DNA from: JAXGPX01 sp040766745
GTDB lineage: Bacteria > Bacillota > Sulfobacillia > Fermentithermobacillales > Fermentithermobacillaceae
Length of the DNA stretch: 64,000 bases
Reading direction: 5' to 3'
NCBI GenBank assembly: GCA_040766745.1
Contig: JAXGPX010000006.1
Location: forward strand, 1 to 64,000
The first letter of the stretch is position 1. Every line of letters begins with the position of its first letter. The position numbers were made by a program, and so were the translations under genes. This document shows, piece by piece, positions 62,715-64,000 of this stretch. Below the pieces are notes generated by a model that saw only the letters and a list, made by a program, of their open reading frames with translations, ran no database searches and was not told where the DNA came from.

Positions 62715-64000
62715 GCGACTTCCTCCTCTGACAACTGGGAAAGGACGATTTCCCGGTACACGCTGCAATCTTTGAGTAGCCCTTTGTGTGTTCCGTTGCC
62801 CACTATCCTGCCTTCGTCCAGTACAAGGATCCTATCTGCATCTAGAACCGTGCTCACTCGCTGTGCAACCAGAAACATGGTAGCATCTGTGATTTGCTCC
62901 CTTAGTGCAGACCTAAGCCTGGCATCGGTTTTGAAATCAAGGGCGCTGAAACTGTCGTCGAAAATGTATATTTTTGGCCGTCTGACCAGGGCTCGTGCAA
63001 TGCACAGCCTCTGCTTTTGTCCCCCGGACACATTGGTCCCACCCTGAGCGATGTACGAATCAAACCCATCTGGCATCTGGTTCACAAAATCCAGAGCCTG
63101 AGCGATTTCGGCTGCGTACCTTACTTCCTCATCGGTGGCATCGTCTTTGCCATACCTGATATTGTCTGCGACAGAACCGCTAAACAGCACTGCTTTCTGA
63201 GGAACCAGCCCAATTCGTGCGCGCAAGTCTTCGTACGGCAGTTCCCGGATATTCACGCCGTCTATCAGGATCTCGCCGCTGTCCACATCATGAAACCTTG
63301 GAATCAGGCTTATAAGAGTGGACTTTCCTGACCCTGTTCCTCCAATGATCGCTGTTATCTCACCGGGTTTGGCTTTGAACGATACCTGGCTCAGCGCAGG
63401 CTTTTCGGCCCCGGGGTAACTGAACGTGACATTTCGAAATTCCACGGTTCCTCGTAGCTCGTTAAGTACTGGCATATCTGGCATATGACAACCGGCATCC
63501 TGTGACAGTGTGGCGCCACTGGTATCCGCGCCGGCCGTGGCTGTATCGGCGGTGCCCGTTGCGGCAGTATCCATGGCAGTCGCGGCCAGTTTGCCCATGT
63601 CTATGTCAGCAGTGCCCATTTCGGCAGTATCCATGCCGGTCGTAGCCAGTTTGCCCATGTCTATGCCGGCCGTGTCCATGTGGCGTGTGGCTATATCAGT
63701 GGCGTCCATTCCGCCCATGTCCATTTCTGGAACACTATCAAGAACTTCGCTAATCCTCGATGCAGACGCCGACGCACGAGGCAGCATAACGAAAATCATT
63801 GAAACCATTATCAGAGACATGAGTATCCGCATAGCATACTGAATAAACGCCATAAGTCCGCCTACTTCCAGGTAGCCTGCGTCAATCCGGTGGCTGCCAA
63901 TCCAGATTATCGCGATAGTCATAAAGTTAAGTGTCAGTGTCAGCATTGGCATCAGAGCAGCCATAATACGGTTTACCCTTACGGCTGTCCCTGTTAGGTC
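62711..64000 (-). CDS. ABC exporter half with degenerate ATPase site, 5' end beyond the window
   Basis: The frame is open to the right edge, so the N-terminal part, including most of the membrane helices, is missing. The visible part has the last helices, then the ATPase domain: Walker A GGTGSGKST, signature NVSGGQKQR and Walker B IYIFDDSFSALD, where Asp replaces the catalytic Glu, as in the degenerate-site subunit of heterodimeric exporters; the switch His is also Gln (VAQRVST). Between membrane and ATPase domains an insertion of about 85 residues carries repeats of MDTAEMGTADIDMGKLAATA type, 60-base units at 63563 and 63623. Overlaps the next gene by four bases. Confidence 0.9.
   Translation of the reverse strand, partial: DLTGTAVRVNRIMAALMPMLTLTLNFMTIAIIWIGSHRIDAGYLEVGGLMAFIQYAMRILMSLIMVSMIFVMLPRASASASRISEVLDSVPEMDMGGMDATDIATRHMDTAGIDMGKLATTGMDTAEMGTADIDMGKLAATAMDTAATGTADTATAGADTSGATLSQDAGCHMPDMPVLNELRGTVEFRNVTFSYPGAEKPALSQVSFKAKPGEITAIIGGTGSGKSTLISLIPRFHDVDSGEILIDGVNIRELPYEDLRARIGLVPQKAVLFSGSVADNIRYGKDDATDEEVRYAAEIAQALDFVNQMPDGFDSYIAQGGTNVSGGQKQRLCIARALVRRPKIYIFDDSFSALDFKTDARLRSALREQITDATMFLVAQRVSTVLDADRILVLDEGRIVGNGTHKGLLKDCSVYREIVLSQLSEEEVA

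Overview
The window looks like the chromosome of a Gram-positive-type bacterium of the Bacillota, probably an uncultured or poorly sampled Clostridia-like lineage. The reasons are strong AGGAGG-type ribosome binding sites, frequent TTG and GTG starts, an S-layer-homology (SLH) protein, many lipoproteins with a lipobox, peptidoglycan-type polysaccharide deacetylases, and an SERCA-type calcium ATPase. I cannot name the genus. There are no rRNA or tRNA genes, no prophage, no insertion sequence with a transposase and no CRISPR array that I can support. Most genes are single units or short operons on either strand.

Layout. 0-11 kb: a broken alpha/beta hydrolase lipoprotein, an MFS transporter, an amidohydrolase, a beta-propeller lipoprotein, a frameshifted polysaccharide deacetylase, an AbgB-like M20 amidohydrolase and a SagB-type oxidoreductase, with a cluster of 29-bp palindromic GGGGACGGTTC elements. 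11-20 kb: an SLH-transglutaminase protein, an M24 peptidase, an ATP-NAD-kinase-like protein, 1-pyrroline-5-carboxylate dehydrogenase and a double GNAT protein. 20-32 kb: macro-domain and metallo-beta-lactamase genes in one operon, a YdcF protein, two secreted proteins of unknown function, a second MFS transporter, a membrane-anchored zincin, an MNT-HEPN pair, a second propeller lipoprotein and a transglutaminase-like protein. 32-46 kb: hypA-hypB without a hydrogenase, cysteine synthase, calcium ATPase, a GNAT, gamma-glutamyltransferase, glutamate racemase, a polysaccharide deacetylase, a CDF-like protein and a dolichol/phytol-kinase-like enzyme. 46-64 kb: two D-aminoacylase-type amidohydrolases, a creatininase-family enzyme, a coiled-coil protein, a peroxiredoxin, a D-2-hydroxyacid dehydrogenase, an unusual Fe/Mn superoxide dismutase, an amino-sugar salvage set (kinase, NanE, AraC regulator), a GNAT and a heterodimeric ABC exporter that runs off the right edge.

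Metabolic theme (inference): peptide and amino-acid scavenging (M20, M24, gamma-glutamyltransferase, D-aminoacylases, P5C dehydrogenase) together with cell-wall turnover and amino-sugar recycling.

The most unusual property of the window is its repeat load. Tandem duplications are found in many intergenic regions and also inside genes, and at ten or so independent loci the unit is about 60-70 bp. In at least twelve unrelated proteins, many of them conserved enzymes or transporters, low-complexity tandem repeats have been inserted in frame at N-termini, interdomain linkers or surface loops. Three large intergenic arrays (12.8, 33.6 and 42.7 kb) and several start-region duplications belong to the same picture. 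I regard this as the main candidate for something not previously described.
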